From positions 221,450 through 285,449 of the forward strand of contig NC_017078.1 in assembly GCF_000284095.1 (NCBI RefSeq): DNA of 64,000 nucleotides, read 5' to 3'. The notes beneath the pieces are model-generated. The model was given only the letters and a program-made list of their open reading frames with translations, ran no database searches and was not told the DNA's origin. Below, piece by piece: positions 11,477 through 19,856 of the stretch (its first letter is position 1; each line of letters starts with the position of its first letter). The position numbers and the translations under genes are program-made. Source of the DNA: Selenomonas ruminantium subsp. lactilytica TAM6421. GTDB lineage: Bacteria > Bacillota > Negativicutes > Selenomonadales > Selenomonadaceae.

Positions 11477-13138
11477 TTAGAACGTCGCCGACAAGCTGAA
11501 GTCAATCCTTGTGCTGCTCAGATGATTTTCATAAAAGTCTTTCTTCAAGGGGAATCCCATGGTCAAGGAAGCATTCAGATGCTTATACCTGGCCGTAATC
11601 CCCCAGCCTGCACTCATCAGAGTATTATGCTCCGGTGCTGTATCCCCCGCAACTGTACCCCAGTCAAAGAAGGGGAAAAGGGAAAAATGTTTTGCCTTGT
11701 CCAAAGGGATGTGATACTCAATCCCTGCCGACAGGCCCCGTTCACCGCCGATAAAGCCCTCCTCGTAGCCCCGGACACTGTTGACACCACCGATAAAGAA
11801 ACGGTCCGAGGCGGCCATATAGTCACCTGAGGCCAACTGCCCGTCCAGCCGCCCCTGCCAGAATTGACCATTCTTGTAACGCTTCTGCCAGAAGGTACTG
11901 AGACGGTAAAGCTTGGCAGTATCCGAGCCGCCGTCAATATCCTCGCGCTTTGCCAGGACCAAGGCATGTTTGTGGTAAAGTACGGAGGATTTCCCATAAT
12001 GGGTGAAGGCCGCATACGGCACCACCCTCTGTATCTTATCATCCACCCATGGAACCACCCGGCCGGTTCCCTGTCCCAGTTCCGTTTCCGCCTTCTGATG
12101 GATATATTGCAGGCCTGCCTCATGGCGGGAATGCTCTGTCATATAGAAGGGGACGCGCCAGGTCAGGGAGAAGGACTGGGACTTGCCCTGAACCCCCAAA
12201 GGCTTCAGCTCCCCTTTCTTTACCTCCGTCTTATTGCCCGCATAATTAAGCTCCAGCCGCATGCCCCGGTTGGAAACAGGAACACTGTAACCGACGGCCC
12301 AGGCTTTGGTGCCCTGACTGCGGATGAAGCTGCTCCGCAGGGCATCACGATTTTTGGACAGGCTCCTCATATTGTAAAAAAGCCCTTCCCGCCAGCGTCC
12401 GCTGGTTTTGTAGCCATCGTTATCCACATATAGTGTCACCGACTGATTCTGGGGCTCAAGGGCGAGGATCTCATAGTCGGTGGTATTCTCTTTTGTGCCG
12501 GGCTTCATCACCACCCGCAGCTGCATATCATTGGTGCCGTGGAACCAGCGCAGGTCCCGATTCAGCTTGTCGATATTGGCAATCTTTTCCGGCTTTACAC
12601 CCAGCCGATCCGTAATGTATTTTGACTTGGTATAACGATTTCCCTTGATGGTGATGTTCCCCGTCTTTCCCTCAATGAGATGGATCTCCACCACCCCTTC
12701 ATGGATGCGCTGGGGTGGCAGTACCGCCCCGCAGGTCATAAATCCCTTATCTTTGTAGAGGCCTGTGATGCGCTCTGCCATCTCCCGCAGATCCTTCAGG
12801 GTGATCTGCCGTCCGATATAATCATCCACAACGGCCTGGATTTCCTCCTGCTTCAATATTTCCGAAGGATTCCAATTCACCTGCTTCAGTTCAAAGCGAA
12901 GCTCCGTTCCACTGTCCCCGGTAGGAGCGGCCTCGTCCTTTTCCACCTTGTTTTTCCTGGCGGCCTCGTCCTCCGCAATCTGTTCCATGACACGTTCCCG
13001 TTCCATGTCCCTGCGGTCCCGTTCCATCTGGGCCCCGGCATCCAGGCCCCCCTCACCGGCTGCGGCCCATGTTGTATGACCGCCAGCCAGCATTCCCAAA
13101 GCAACTAACAAACAAATAGAATCAGATCTTTTCATCAT
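11477..13138 (-). CDS. ShlB/FhaC-type two-partner secretion outer-membrane transporter (TpsB)
   Basis: Outer-membrane pore that recognises the TPS domain of the adjacent adhesin and passes it across the outer membrane. It has a signal peptide (residues 1-27, ending TWAAA) and a charged helical segment (30-75, the plug-helix/linker position). Two POTRA-like domains follow at about 79-235, then a barrel of about 310 residues ending in aromatic Phe, as outer-membrane barrels do. The VRGY signature of the family is at about 455-458. The length of 553 residues is normal. The start is the first ATG of an ATGATG pair behind GAGG. It is the first gene of the TPS operon and shares a promoter module with the operon upstream (see 13193-13245). 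Confidence 0.92.
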   Translation of the reverse strand: MMKRSDSICLLVALGMLAGGHTTWAAAGEGGLDAGAQMERDRRDMERERVMEQIAEDEAARKNKVEKDEAAPTGDSGTELRFELKQVNWNPSEILKQEEIQAVVDDYIGRQITLKDLREMAERITGLYKDKGFMTCGAVLPPQRIHEGVVEIHLIEGKTGNITIKGNRYTKSKYITDRLGVKPEKIANIDKLNRDLRWFHGTNDMQLRVVMKPGTKENTTDYEILALEPQNQSVTLYVDNDGYKTSGRWREGLFYNMRSLSKNRDALRSSFIRSQGTKAWAVGYSVPVSNRGMRLELNYAGNKTEVKKGELKPLGVQGKSQSFSLTWRVPFYMTEHSRHEAGLQYIHQKAETELGQGTGRVVPWVDDKIQRVVPYAAFTHYGKSSVLYHKHALVLAKREDIDGGSDTAKLYRLSTFWQKRYKNGQFWQGRLDGQLASGDYMAASDRFFIGGVNSVRGYEEGFIGGERGLSAGIEYHIPLDKAKHFSLFPFFDWGTVAGDTAPEHNTLMSAGWGITARYKHLNASLTMGFPLKKDFYENHLSSTRIDFSLSATF

Positions 13139-13192
13139 ATTACCTCGTATATTGCAACTCTATTTTGTATTATCAGACTCTCTCCTAATCAT

Positions 13193-13245
13193 ATTATCGC
13201 ATTTTCAGCGGTTTCCTTAAATAAAAGTTCCAGAATGTCACACTT
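13193..13245 (-). promoter_or_regulatory. Promoter of tpsB-tpsA with a shared 19-bp upstream motif
   Basis: Reading on the minus strand, AAGTGTGACATTCTGGAAC (13245 to 13227) is followed after 27 bases by CGATAAT (13199-13193), which resembles a -10 box. The start codon is 55 bases further. The same 19-base motif, 26 bases and CGATAA recur upstream of the membrane esterase-like gene. No good -35 box lies between, so the motif sits where an activator would replace one. The motif is seen directly; its role as operator is inference. Confidence 0.6.
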
Positions 13246-13333
13246 TCACTTGCCATTCACCATAAATTTCTGCGCCAGATATCCCAAGACCGTTGCAATA
13301 TCAGATAGCCAAACAGCACATAGGTTCCTCCTT

Positions 13334-14431
13334 TCAATGCAACATTTCACGTCTTACCTTATCACCATAAATAGTCTTAAATTCATCCCGCATGGAAATC
13401 GTATTCCAGCCGCGCTGCATGGCGGTTTTTTTCATTTTGTCGGCCTTGGCTGTGTTGCCCAGCTCGCGCTCCGTATCATCGCAGAGAACACAGAAGGCAG
13501 CGCTGTTGTATCGATTGTCCTGCAGGACGTACTCGAACATGCCGCTGTCGCCCATGCTGTTGCCGAAGGCCAGCACCGGCTTCTTGCCAATCTGCTTCAG
13601 AATGGAGAATATCTTCGCCGACTGCCCGTTTTCAATCAGGCGTGCGCCGGAAATCACAACCTTTTCCTGATGACGGTCGTAGAAATGCCCGTCAGGCTGA
13701 TCTTTCCCCATCTTCGTGGTGGTGTACACAAAGTCCGAAGCGATGATGCGGTCAGGGGGAATGGGAATAACCCCCTCCACCAGTTCTCGCGTAGTGTCGC
13801 TTCCGCAAGCCGAATCGATATATACGGTAAAGCCGTTGTTGGTAAGGTAGGAGATGATCTCCACCATCGGCAGATAGAAGGCCTCGCCGCGTTTCAGATT
13901 CGTGAGGCCGGTCTCATTTGTCTGCATGAATTTGCGCACATAGGCACGGTACTCCTCCGGTGTCATACCCTGATATGCCTTGGTCAGATAGGCAACCAGC
14001 TGCTTGTTTTCCGCCGGGGTGAGCCCCGTCTTGTTCATGATCTTCGGCTGTACCTTTGCGGCAAATGCGGCCATTTTCTTGTCTGGCTGATAATCCTTGT
14101 CCTCCAAAGCACGGTAGAGGAACATCGTTTCCTGGAAATAAAGGGGCGCCGTTTCGCAGTAGAAGGTGCCATCCATGTCAAAGACGGCGATACGATTGGC
14201 AGCAGGGATAAAGTTTGCGCTGGTTGGGTCAGCCGCATCTTTCACAAACTGCGTGATCTTCTTCAATGTAGGCGAATCCGCATTCCAATACTGAAAATCA
14301 GCAGCTGCTGCCACATGCACAGCAGCAACTTCCTCCCGGGTGGCCGCCTGACCGATAGCAGAGCCGGCTGCCACAGACAAGGCCACCATGGCCGAAAGGA
14401 CACAGGTTGACATTTTGCTTCTCTTCATCAT
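13334..14431 (-). CDS. Exported HAD-superfamily phosphatase-like protein
   Basis: Haloacid-dehalogenase-fold hydrolase carried to the periplasm. Residues 1-29 are a signal peptide (basic start, hydrophobic core, GQAA cleavage site). The catalytic DMDGT motif is at 85-89. The acidic motif IV (GNSMGD) is near 290-295, so the Asp nucleophile and metal ligands are present. It resembles phosphoserine-phosphatase-type (class IB) HAD enzymes; the substrate cannot be told. A TTG codon lies four codons upstream, but I chose the ATG at 14431 because GGAGGG sits directly in front of the ATGATG pair. The esterase-like gene upstream ends 29 bp away on the same strand, so the two probably form an operon. 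Confidence 0.8.
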   Translation of the reverse strand: MMKRSKMSTCVLSAMVALSVAAGSAIGQAATREEVAAVHVAAAADFQYWNADSPTLKKITQFVKDAADPTSANFIPAANRIAVFDMDGTFYCETAPLYFQETMFLYRALEDKDYQPDKKMAAFAAKVQPKIMNKTGLTPAENKQLVAYLTKAYQGMTPEEYRAYVRKFMQTNETGLTNLKRGEAFYLPMVEIISYLTNNGFTVYIDSACGSDTTRELVEGVIPIPPDRIIASDFVYTTTKMGKDQPDGHFYDRHQEKVVISGARLIENGQSAKIFSILKQIGKKPVLAFGNSMGDSGMFEYVLQDNRYNSAAFCVLCDDTERELGNTAKADKMKKTAMQRGWNTISMRDEFKTIYGDKVRREMLH

Positions 14432-14460
14432 TTTTCCCTCCAAATCATGCTGCTATATGG

Positions 14461-16449
14461 TTACTTGGCCAGAATCTCCAGCAGGCATGGGATCTCTGTC
14501 AGTCTATCCACAATGGTCCCGCAGCGGAACTCTTTCTCGGAAACGATGAGGGCCTGGGGGAATTCCTGCCAGTCGATGGCACCGATGCCTTTGATTTCGT
14601 TGTTGAAAAGCCGCAATTCCTCCCCATTCTGAAATTTCCGGAACAGAGTTTGCAGCGTCTCGGCGATATCCTGGTTCAGCACGCTGCCGTATACCTGCAC
14701 CGCCTCGCTGTTCCCCAGGAATGTTGCTGCCACCTCCACCGTGCCGGAACCCAGATTCTCCAGCAGTGGTTTTACGTCCCAATAGAACAGATGAACTTTG
14801 TTTCCGCTCCCGGCCAATTTCTGTGCGTATTGATAAGTACCCAAAGCGTAGAATTGCTCCACCACCTTTGCCTTCGCGTCCAGAGCAGAGCTCATCGCCG
14901 TCTGCGTTTCGACATAGTCCTTTACCGCCTGCACGCCGGCTGGGTGAATCGTCTCAAGATAAACCAGGATATTGGTCAGCTCTTCTTCGATAAAGCCCTC
15001 GTATTTCTGCGCGCCCACAAAGGCTTTATATATCTGCATTTCGTCGTTGGCGATGCCGATGATATATTCAACGCCGGAGGAGACGCCCTTTTGATAAGCC
15101 TCATACACATCCACGGGAATCAGCTTCCCGTCGCGGGTTGGCGCCGACATATCCAAAACAAGTTTTTGCGCGGCTGCTTTCAGCTGTTCCGCCTTCAGCT
15201 GTAGGAGATCTGCCATGGCCGCTGACGCAGTTTCCTGCAGCAGTCTTTTGGCCAAGGTTCTGGATTTCTCCGGGGTGCCATAAGCTGCCAGAGGTGTCTC
15301 GTGGAAGATGAAAGCCCTTTGAAAAAGCCCCCTGGCCTGCTCGCAGGCCGCCAGAAGGCCGATGGACAGCGTGCCTGACTCAAAGCCCATAACGGTGATC
15401 CGCTCAGGATCCCCGCCGAAGGCGGCGATATTCTCCTTGATCCAGCGCAGCGCCGCGATCTGGTCTAAAAGACCGAGATTCAGCGCATCAGGATAGGCTT
15501 CCCCGCCGGGAACCGCCGCAAAATCAATGAAGCCAAAGATGCCAAGCCGGTAATTGAAGGTGACCCCCACAGCGTCCGGATAGATTTTGCTGAAATGCGC
15601 ACCATACAGCAAGGGATCAGCGGAACCGCCATAGGAAAAATCGCCGTGATGGAAAATCACGATGACCGGCTTCTTCGCCGTTGCCTTTTTGCTGGCAGGG
15701 ATGCAGATATTCAGCGTCAGGCAGTCCTCGCTTTGCCGGTGATGTTTCAGCAGCGAACCGTCATAATCCACCTGGATTGCCGATGCCCCTAAATATTTTG
15801 CCTCGAATACCTCAGCAGATTCAGGCAGCGGCTCCGGGGCTTTCCAGCGCAGCTTGCCCACCGGGGGCTTCGCATAAGGAATGCCGCAGAAATACAGGCT
15901 GTCCTTCCATTTCGTACCGACAAAGCAGCCCGTTTTCGTCTTTACGGCCAGATCGTCATCATAGGCCCCATAAATGGGCTGATTCTGCTGATTCAGTTCA
16001 TCCACAAAGCTTTTTTCCGCCAGCAGATCATCAAATACGAAGCCTTGATTCCCGTCACCATATCGCTGGCGGATCCTGCGGATACGATACCAACGAAGAA
16101 TCCTGCTGAAGGCAAAGACCAGCAGGGGAATCGTGATGACATACAGATACTGTCCCTCCACATATTCCAGCACATCCATGCCCATGGCCACAGCGATTTC
16201 CTGAGCGACCAAAAAAGCGAGAATGAATGCGGCAAATACCAGGAACTTGTATAGGGGCTTTTTCTGTACAATCTTGCTGAAAACGATCTTCCTTATGAAT
16301 GATTCCAGCAACATGCCGCCGAAGAGACAGATTGCGACGCACAGCCACATCTCATAGCCCATAAGCTTCGGAATCTCAAAGCAGAATCCATAGCCGAGGG
16401 CCATGACGAGGGCAATCACAAAATCTTCAATCGTCAATAATTTCTTCAT
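14461..16449 (-). CDS. Membrane-anchored carboxylesterase-like protein lacking the usual catalytic residues
   Basis: Type B carboxylesterase/cholinesterase fold fused behind four predicted membrane helices (about 9-30, 33-50, 66-88, 101-118). The fold is recognisable from FCGIPYAKPPVG near 188-198, the SEDCLTLNI strand near 240-248 and the NYRLGIFGF segment at 299-307. The nucleophile elbow, normally G-E-S-A-G, reads GFESG (355-359), which puts Glu at the Ser position. The region that should hold the catalytic His (normally GAxHxxE before FGN) reads GTVEVAATFLGN and has none. The acidic residue of IANDE is kept. It may be a non-enzymatic relative, as neuroligins are in animals. The start at 16449 follows GGGAGG; a start 13 codons earlier is possible but has no ribosome site. 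Confidence 0.75.
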   Translation of the reverse strand: MKKLLTIEDFVIALVMALGYGFCFEIPKLMGYEMWLCVAICLFGGMLLESFIRKIVFSKIVQKKPLYKFLVFAAFILAFLVAQEIAVAMGMDVLEYVEGQYLYVITIPLLVFAFSRILRWYRIRRIRQRYGDGNQGFVFDDLLAEKSFVDELNQQNQPIYGAYDDDLAVKTKTGCFVGTKWKDSLYFCGIPYAKPPVGKLRWKAPEPLPESAEVFEAKYLGASAIQVDYDGSLLKHHRQSEDCLTLNICIPASKKATAKKPVIVIFHHGDFSYGGSADPLLYGAHFSKIYPDAVGVTFNYRLGIFGFIDFAAVPGGEAYPDALNLGLLDQIAALRWIKENIAAFGGDPERITVMGFESGTLSIGLLAACEQARGLFQRAFIFHETPLAAYGTPEKSRTLAKRLLQETASAAMADLLQLKAEQLKAAAQKLVLDMSAPTRDGKLIPVDVYEAYQKGVSSGVEYIIGIANDEMQIYKAFVGAQKYEGFIEEELTNILVYLETIHPAGVQAVKDYVETQTAMSSALDAKAKVVEQFYALGTYQYAQKLAGSGNKVHLFYWDVKPLLENLGSGTVEVAATFLGNSEAVQVYGSVLNQDIAETLQTLFRKFQNGEELRLFNNEIKGIGAIDWQEFPQALIVSEKEFRCGTIVDRLTEIPCLLEILAK

Positions 16450-16511
16450 ACGCCACCTCCCTTTACCGATCTCATATTTTTTCTCCAAAAGACATCATTT
16501 TTCCTGTTTAT

Positions 16512-16562
16512 TTATCGAATCATCCCCTGTTTACTAACTTTGTGTTCCAGAATGTCACACTT
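16512..16562 (-). promoter_or_regulatory. Promoter of the esterase-like/HAD unit with the shared 19-bp motif
   Basis: The minus strand carries the same AAGTGTGACATTCTGGAAC (16562 to 16544) seen upstream of tpsB. It is followed after 26 bases by CGATAA (16517-16512) and then 63 bases to the start codon. Motif, spacing and -10-like box are all conserved between the two sites, while the sequence between them is not. Confidence 0.6.
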
Positions 16563-16662
16563 CGTTCTTGCTTTTGCCCCTTTGTATGATTAAACTTAGA
16601 TTGAAGAAGAAACCAGACGCAATGCGGAAAATAGAAAGAGCAGGACCTGGAAAAATCCGGGC

Positions 16663-16806
16663 ATGGCCACGGCAGCACAGGTCTCCATCTTTTTTGAATG
16701 CCTCTTTGTCACCCTGCCCATGCCTATGTTTACCGCCATTGCATATCAGCATGATTGTGCTAAAATGGTAACAGTAATTTCAGATTTTTTCCAGAGTATG
16801 TGCTGA
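16663..16806 (+). pseudogene. C-terminal remnant of an AEC-family (auxin efflux carrier-like) permease
   Basis: A 47-residue tail (MATAAQVSIFF ... LPMPMFTAIAYQHD ... FFQSMC, stop at 16804-16806) reads like the last two segments of AEC-type permeases, where a Pro/Met-rich helix is followed by A-x-x-Y-x-x-D and a final helix. No start, ribosome site or upstream domain exists: the frame opens only at 16600 after a stop. It is therefore a 5'-truncated leftover in the 385-bp gap between the esterase-like gene and the symporter. The family assignment is tentative. Nothing else was recognised in this gap apart from the promoter above. Confidence 0.4.
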
Positions 16807-16834
16807 ATGGAACAGCATAGGAAGGGGATTGGTA

Positions 16835-18352
16835 ATGTACGAATGGATAAGCAGCATCTGTGCTGTATTTCAAGAACTGGCAGACTGGGTGTGGGGCTTC
16901 CCCACCAATGTGGAGTGGTATGCGAGACTCCCCATTATCGGCGAGCTGCCGCTGGTGATCATCCTGCTGGTGGGAACGGGGATATACTTCACCTGCCAGC
17001 TGCGCTTTGTCCAAATCAAGTATTTCAAATATGGACTGAATGTCCTGATAAACAGCCATAAGGAAAAACAGGGCATCACGCCCCTTGCTTCGTTCCTGCT
17101 CTCCACGGCTATGCGGGTGGGGCCGGGAAATATCCTAGGGGTGACGGGCGCAGTTTCCACCGGCGGCCCCGGTGCCCTGTTCTGGATGTGGGTGTCAGCA
17201 TTCTTTGGCATGGCGACGGCTTTTGTCGAATCGACACTGTCACAGATTTATAAGGACAAGCAGGGGGATGAATACGTTGGCGGCCTGCCCTGTTATGGCA
17301 GGAAACTTCTGGGTGGAGCTGCTGTAATCGGCGGTGTCTTGAGCCTGCTCTATATCATCTATGCCCTGCTCTGCATCCCGGCCCAGGGTTTCAATACCAT
17401 CTCCGCCATGGTGTCCGTCACCCAGAATGTGACGGGGACGACGGTTGCCGCAGACAGTTCTCTGGTCTGGGGATTCTTCCTGCTGCTGATGGGCTTGACC
17501 GCCTTTTCCATCTTCGGGGGCCTGCGGCGCATCACCCGCATAACCGACGTGCTGGTGCCGATCATGGCCGTGGTTTATGTAACAGCCGTCCTAATCATGA
17601 TTGCCATGAACCTTGAACTGCTGCCCTGGTTCTTCTATGTGGTGGTAACGGAGGCCTTCCGGCCGGAACCGGTCTTTGGCGGCGCCCTGGGCATAGCCCT
17701 TTCCCAAGGCATCAAGCGCGGCCTCATGAGCAACGAGGCCGGACAGGGTACCCTTTCCATGCCCGCCGCCGTATCCCATGCCAAACACCCCTGCGACCAG
17801 GGGATCATCCAGGCAATTGGCGTATTTCTGGACACCATGGTCATCTGCACCCTGACAGGCTTTGTCCTCATCATGGGACAGGCCTGGCTCAAGGATGGCT
17901 CCGCGGCCTGGTTTGAAATGGGACGTCTGGAAAAATTCCTGGCTTCCTGTGCCAAAATGCTGGGCAGCGATGCCGGCTATGGATTGGCCACACTGGTCAT
18001 CAGCATCTGCTTTGGCATCTTCGCCTTTACCTGCCTGCTGGGCTTCCTGTCCTTCTCCGAGATTTGTGCCCGACAGATTTCCAACAATAAGCTCTTCATC
18101 GCGGCTGTCCGCTTGGTGAATCTGGCCGTGCTGGCCTTCGGCATGATCACGAACATCGCCGGCTTCGACCTCAGCGCCCTCTGGAATCTCAGCGACTTTG
18201 CCAACATCGTGATGGTCTGCTGCAACCTGCCGCTGCTTTACCTGGGCTTTGGCAAAGTTCAGAAGGCCTTCGAGCATTTTGAATGCCAGGAAGGCAAATT
18301 CGATTCCGAAACCTTTGGCGATCCATTACCCGTCTGGGATGAATGCAACTGA
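16835..18352 (+). CDS. Alanine/glycine:cation symporter (AGCS family)
   Basis: Sodium- or proton-coupled amino acid importer of the cytoplasmic membrane. The 505 residues contain about ten hydrophobic helices. They include the family hallmarks near residues 85-115 (RVGPGNILGVTGAVSTGGPGALFWMW), the ESTLSQIYKDK loop and the GIKRGLMSNEAGQG segment, all typical of sodium:alanine symporters. The start ATG follows AGGAAGGGG by seven bases; a TTG two codons earlier is less likely. It stands alone and is followed by a strong terminator. The likely substrate (alanine or glycine) comes from the family only. Confidence 0.92.
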   Translation: MYEWISSICAVFQELADWVWGFPTNVEWYARLPIIGELPLVIILLVGTGIYFTCQLRFVQIKYFKYGLNVLINSHKEKQGITPLASFLLSTAMRVGPGNILGVTGAVSTGGPGALFWMWVSAFFGMATAFVESTLSQIYKDKQGDEYVGGLPCYGRKLLGGAAVIGGVLSLLYIIYALLCIPAQGFNTISAMVSVTQNVTGTTVAADSSLVWGFFLLLMGLTAFSIFGGLRRITRITDVLVPIMAVVYVTAVLIMIAMNLELLPWFFYVVVTEAFRPEPVFGGALGIALSQGIKRGLMSNEAGQGTLSMPAAVSHAKHPCDQGIIQAIGVFLDTMVICTLTGFVLIMGQAWLKDGSAAWFEMGRLEKFLASCAKMLGSDAGYGLATLVISICFGIFAFTCLLGFLSFSEICARQISNNKLFIAAVRLVNLAVLAFGMITNIAGFDLSALWNLSDFANIVMVCCNLPLLYLGFGKVQKAFEHFECQEGKFDSETFGDPLPVWDECN

Positions 18353-18378
18353 TATATCTGAATCTATCATTTACGGAT

Positions 18379-18424
18379 AAAGGCAGCGCCCCCTCTGCGT
18401 GATGCAGAAGGGGCGCTGCCTTTT
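18379..18424. terminator. Bidirectional Rho-independent terminator
   Basis: A long GC-rich hairpin (AAGGCAGCGCCCC... pairing with ...GGGGCGCTGCCTT, inner TCTGC/GCAGA) ends in TTTT on the plus strand and AAAA before it. It lies between the convergent symporter and diguanylate cyclase genes and can serve both. Confidence 0.85.
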
Positions 18425-18439
18425 CACTGCTATTGCAGG

Positions 18440-19852
18440 CTAATCCCTGCGTTCAGCCTTCATGGTTATTTTCTTTTTATACATGGCATCATCTGCCCGG
18501 CGGAATATATCTTCTACACTGGAATCCTTATGCTTATCAAAATAAGCCGTTCCCACCGCAACAGAAGGGGCTTCCCATGGCTTGACGTTTTCTTTGCCCG
18601 CAAGGCTGCTTAAATTTTGCTCAAACTCTGCCAGTAAATGATCCGCATTTTCCAAATCCTTATTCCGCAGAATCACGACAAATTCATCGCCGCCTATTCT
18701 GTATACAGGCGAATGGGCGAACACTTCGCATACAACACGGCAGGCATTTTTTATAAGCATATCGCCATACTCATGACCATAGGTGTCATTGATCTTCTTT
18801 AAGAAATTAATGTCCAGCATAACAATGCCAAAATCTCCCATACGGCCTTTTGTTATCTCTTCATTGATATCTTCCACGCTCTCGCCATAGGCAAATTTAT
18901 TTTTTACCCCCGTAAGCGAATCCGTTTTGGCCAGTTGTTTCATATGGGCTGTCTCTTTTTCTGCAGAAATAACCTGAAGCATGTAGGCTTTAATATTTTC
19001 TGTCATCTGGCCGATCGTATTGCTTAAAGACTCAACTTCATTTTTGATATCCAGGCTGGGTTTTTCAAATGTAAGTTGATCGGGAGATCTTACATACTTA
19101 CTCTGCTCAATATAGCGAATCGCACTTTTCTCCAACCATTCAATCGGATCGGTTATATTCCTGGATGTCCATCTAAGAAATAACGCAATAAATATCGCGC
19201 CAATGACAATGATGATCAAAAGAACGTTAACGGTTTTATACAGGATATCACGATACATCTGCGTCAGATCTATATCGACCCCCAAAACCGCATAGGGGGC
19301 GCCCATGGAATCACGCAGCGCGTAGATGCCACAATAGGAATGCCCCCAATAGGTGCTGCTTTCCATGAATACGATGTCTTTCGTGCCCATGATTTTATGA
19401 TATTTGTCGACTTCTTCTTTTGTATATTCGTCCTTTGTGATATCGCCAAGATACAGATTTCCTTCTGTATTCTCGTAGCGGTCATATTTGTTTTCCGCCG
19501 TCAAAATCGACATGACATGATTGCCGCCATCTTCTTTCAAAGGCTTGATAATATAAAGATACTGAGGGTTGAAATCTTCCTTGACATCATCCATGAAGGC
19601 CATCAGGTCCTTATATTTCTTGCTTGCTGTTTTCGTATCCGCACAATGTTTCAAGTCATCGTTATCAATATGACCGGTCACATACGTGATGATATTCCTT
19701 ATATGGGCTTCACTCTGTTTGAAAAAGAACTCCCTGTAACTGAAATATATGCTGACCCCCAGACATAAGCACAATACCAATACAAACAGGATGCAGCCTA
19801 TTTTGACGCTCCTTTTCAAAGGCCTTCGGATTCTTTTATTTTCCATATTCAT
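18440..19852 (-). CDS. Membrane-bound diguanylate cyclase with periplasmic sensor
   Basis: Makes cyclic di-GMP from two GTP in response to an extracytoplasmic signal. One helix at about 17-37, a periplasmic Cache-like region of about 180 residues and a second helix (LLIIIVIGAIFIALFL) lead into a short HAMP-like/coiled segment. A C-terminal GGDEF domain follows, with intact RIGGDEF and DSLTGVKNK. No RxxD inhibitory site is visible five residues before GGDEF. I chose the ATG at 19852; the frame stays open 17 codons further, but that stretch overlaps the tail of the decayed autotransporter and makes no sense as this protein. Confidence 0.88.
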   Translation of the reverse strand: MNMENKRIRRPLKRSVKIGCILFVLVLCLCLGVSIYFSYREFFFKQSEAHIRNIITYVTGHIDNDDLKHCADTKTASKKYKDLMAFMDDVKEDFNPQYLYIIKPLKEDGGNHVMSILTAENKYDRYENTEGNLYLGDITKDEYTKEEVDKYHKIMGTKDIVFMESSTYWGHSYCGIYALRDSMGAPYAVLGVDIDLTQMYRDILYKTVNVLLIIIVIGAIFIALFLRWTSRNITDPIEWLEKSAIRYIEQSKYVRSPDQLTFEKPSLDIKNEVESLSNTIGQMTENIKAYMLQVISAEKETAHMKQLAKTDSLTGVKNKFAYGESVEDINEEITKGRMGDFGIVMLDINFLKKINDTYGHEYGDMLIKNACRVVCEVFAHSPVYRIGGDEFVVILRNKDLENADHLLAEFEQNLSSLAGKENVKPWEAPSVAVGTAYFDKHKDSSVEDIFRRADDAMYKKKITMKAERRD

Positions 19853-19856
19853 GTCT

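Noticed and set aside
13235..14410. 391-codon plus-strand frame opposite the HAD gene
   Set aside because: Antisense to a well-supported gene with catalytic motifs and a signal peptide; no motif of its own.
17591..18277. 228-codon minus-strand frame within the symporter gene
   Set aside because: Shadow of the AGCS gene, which has clear family motifs on the plus strand.
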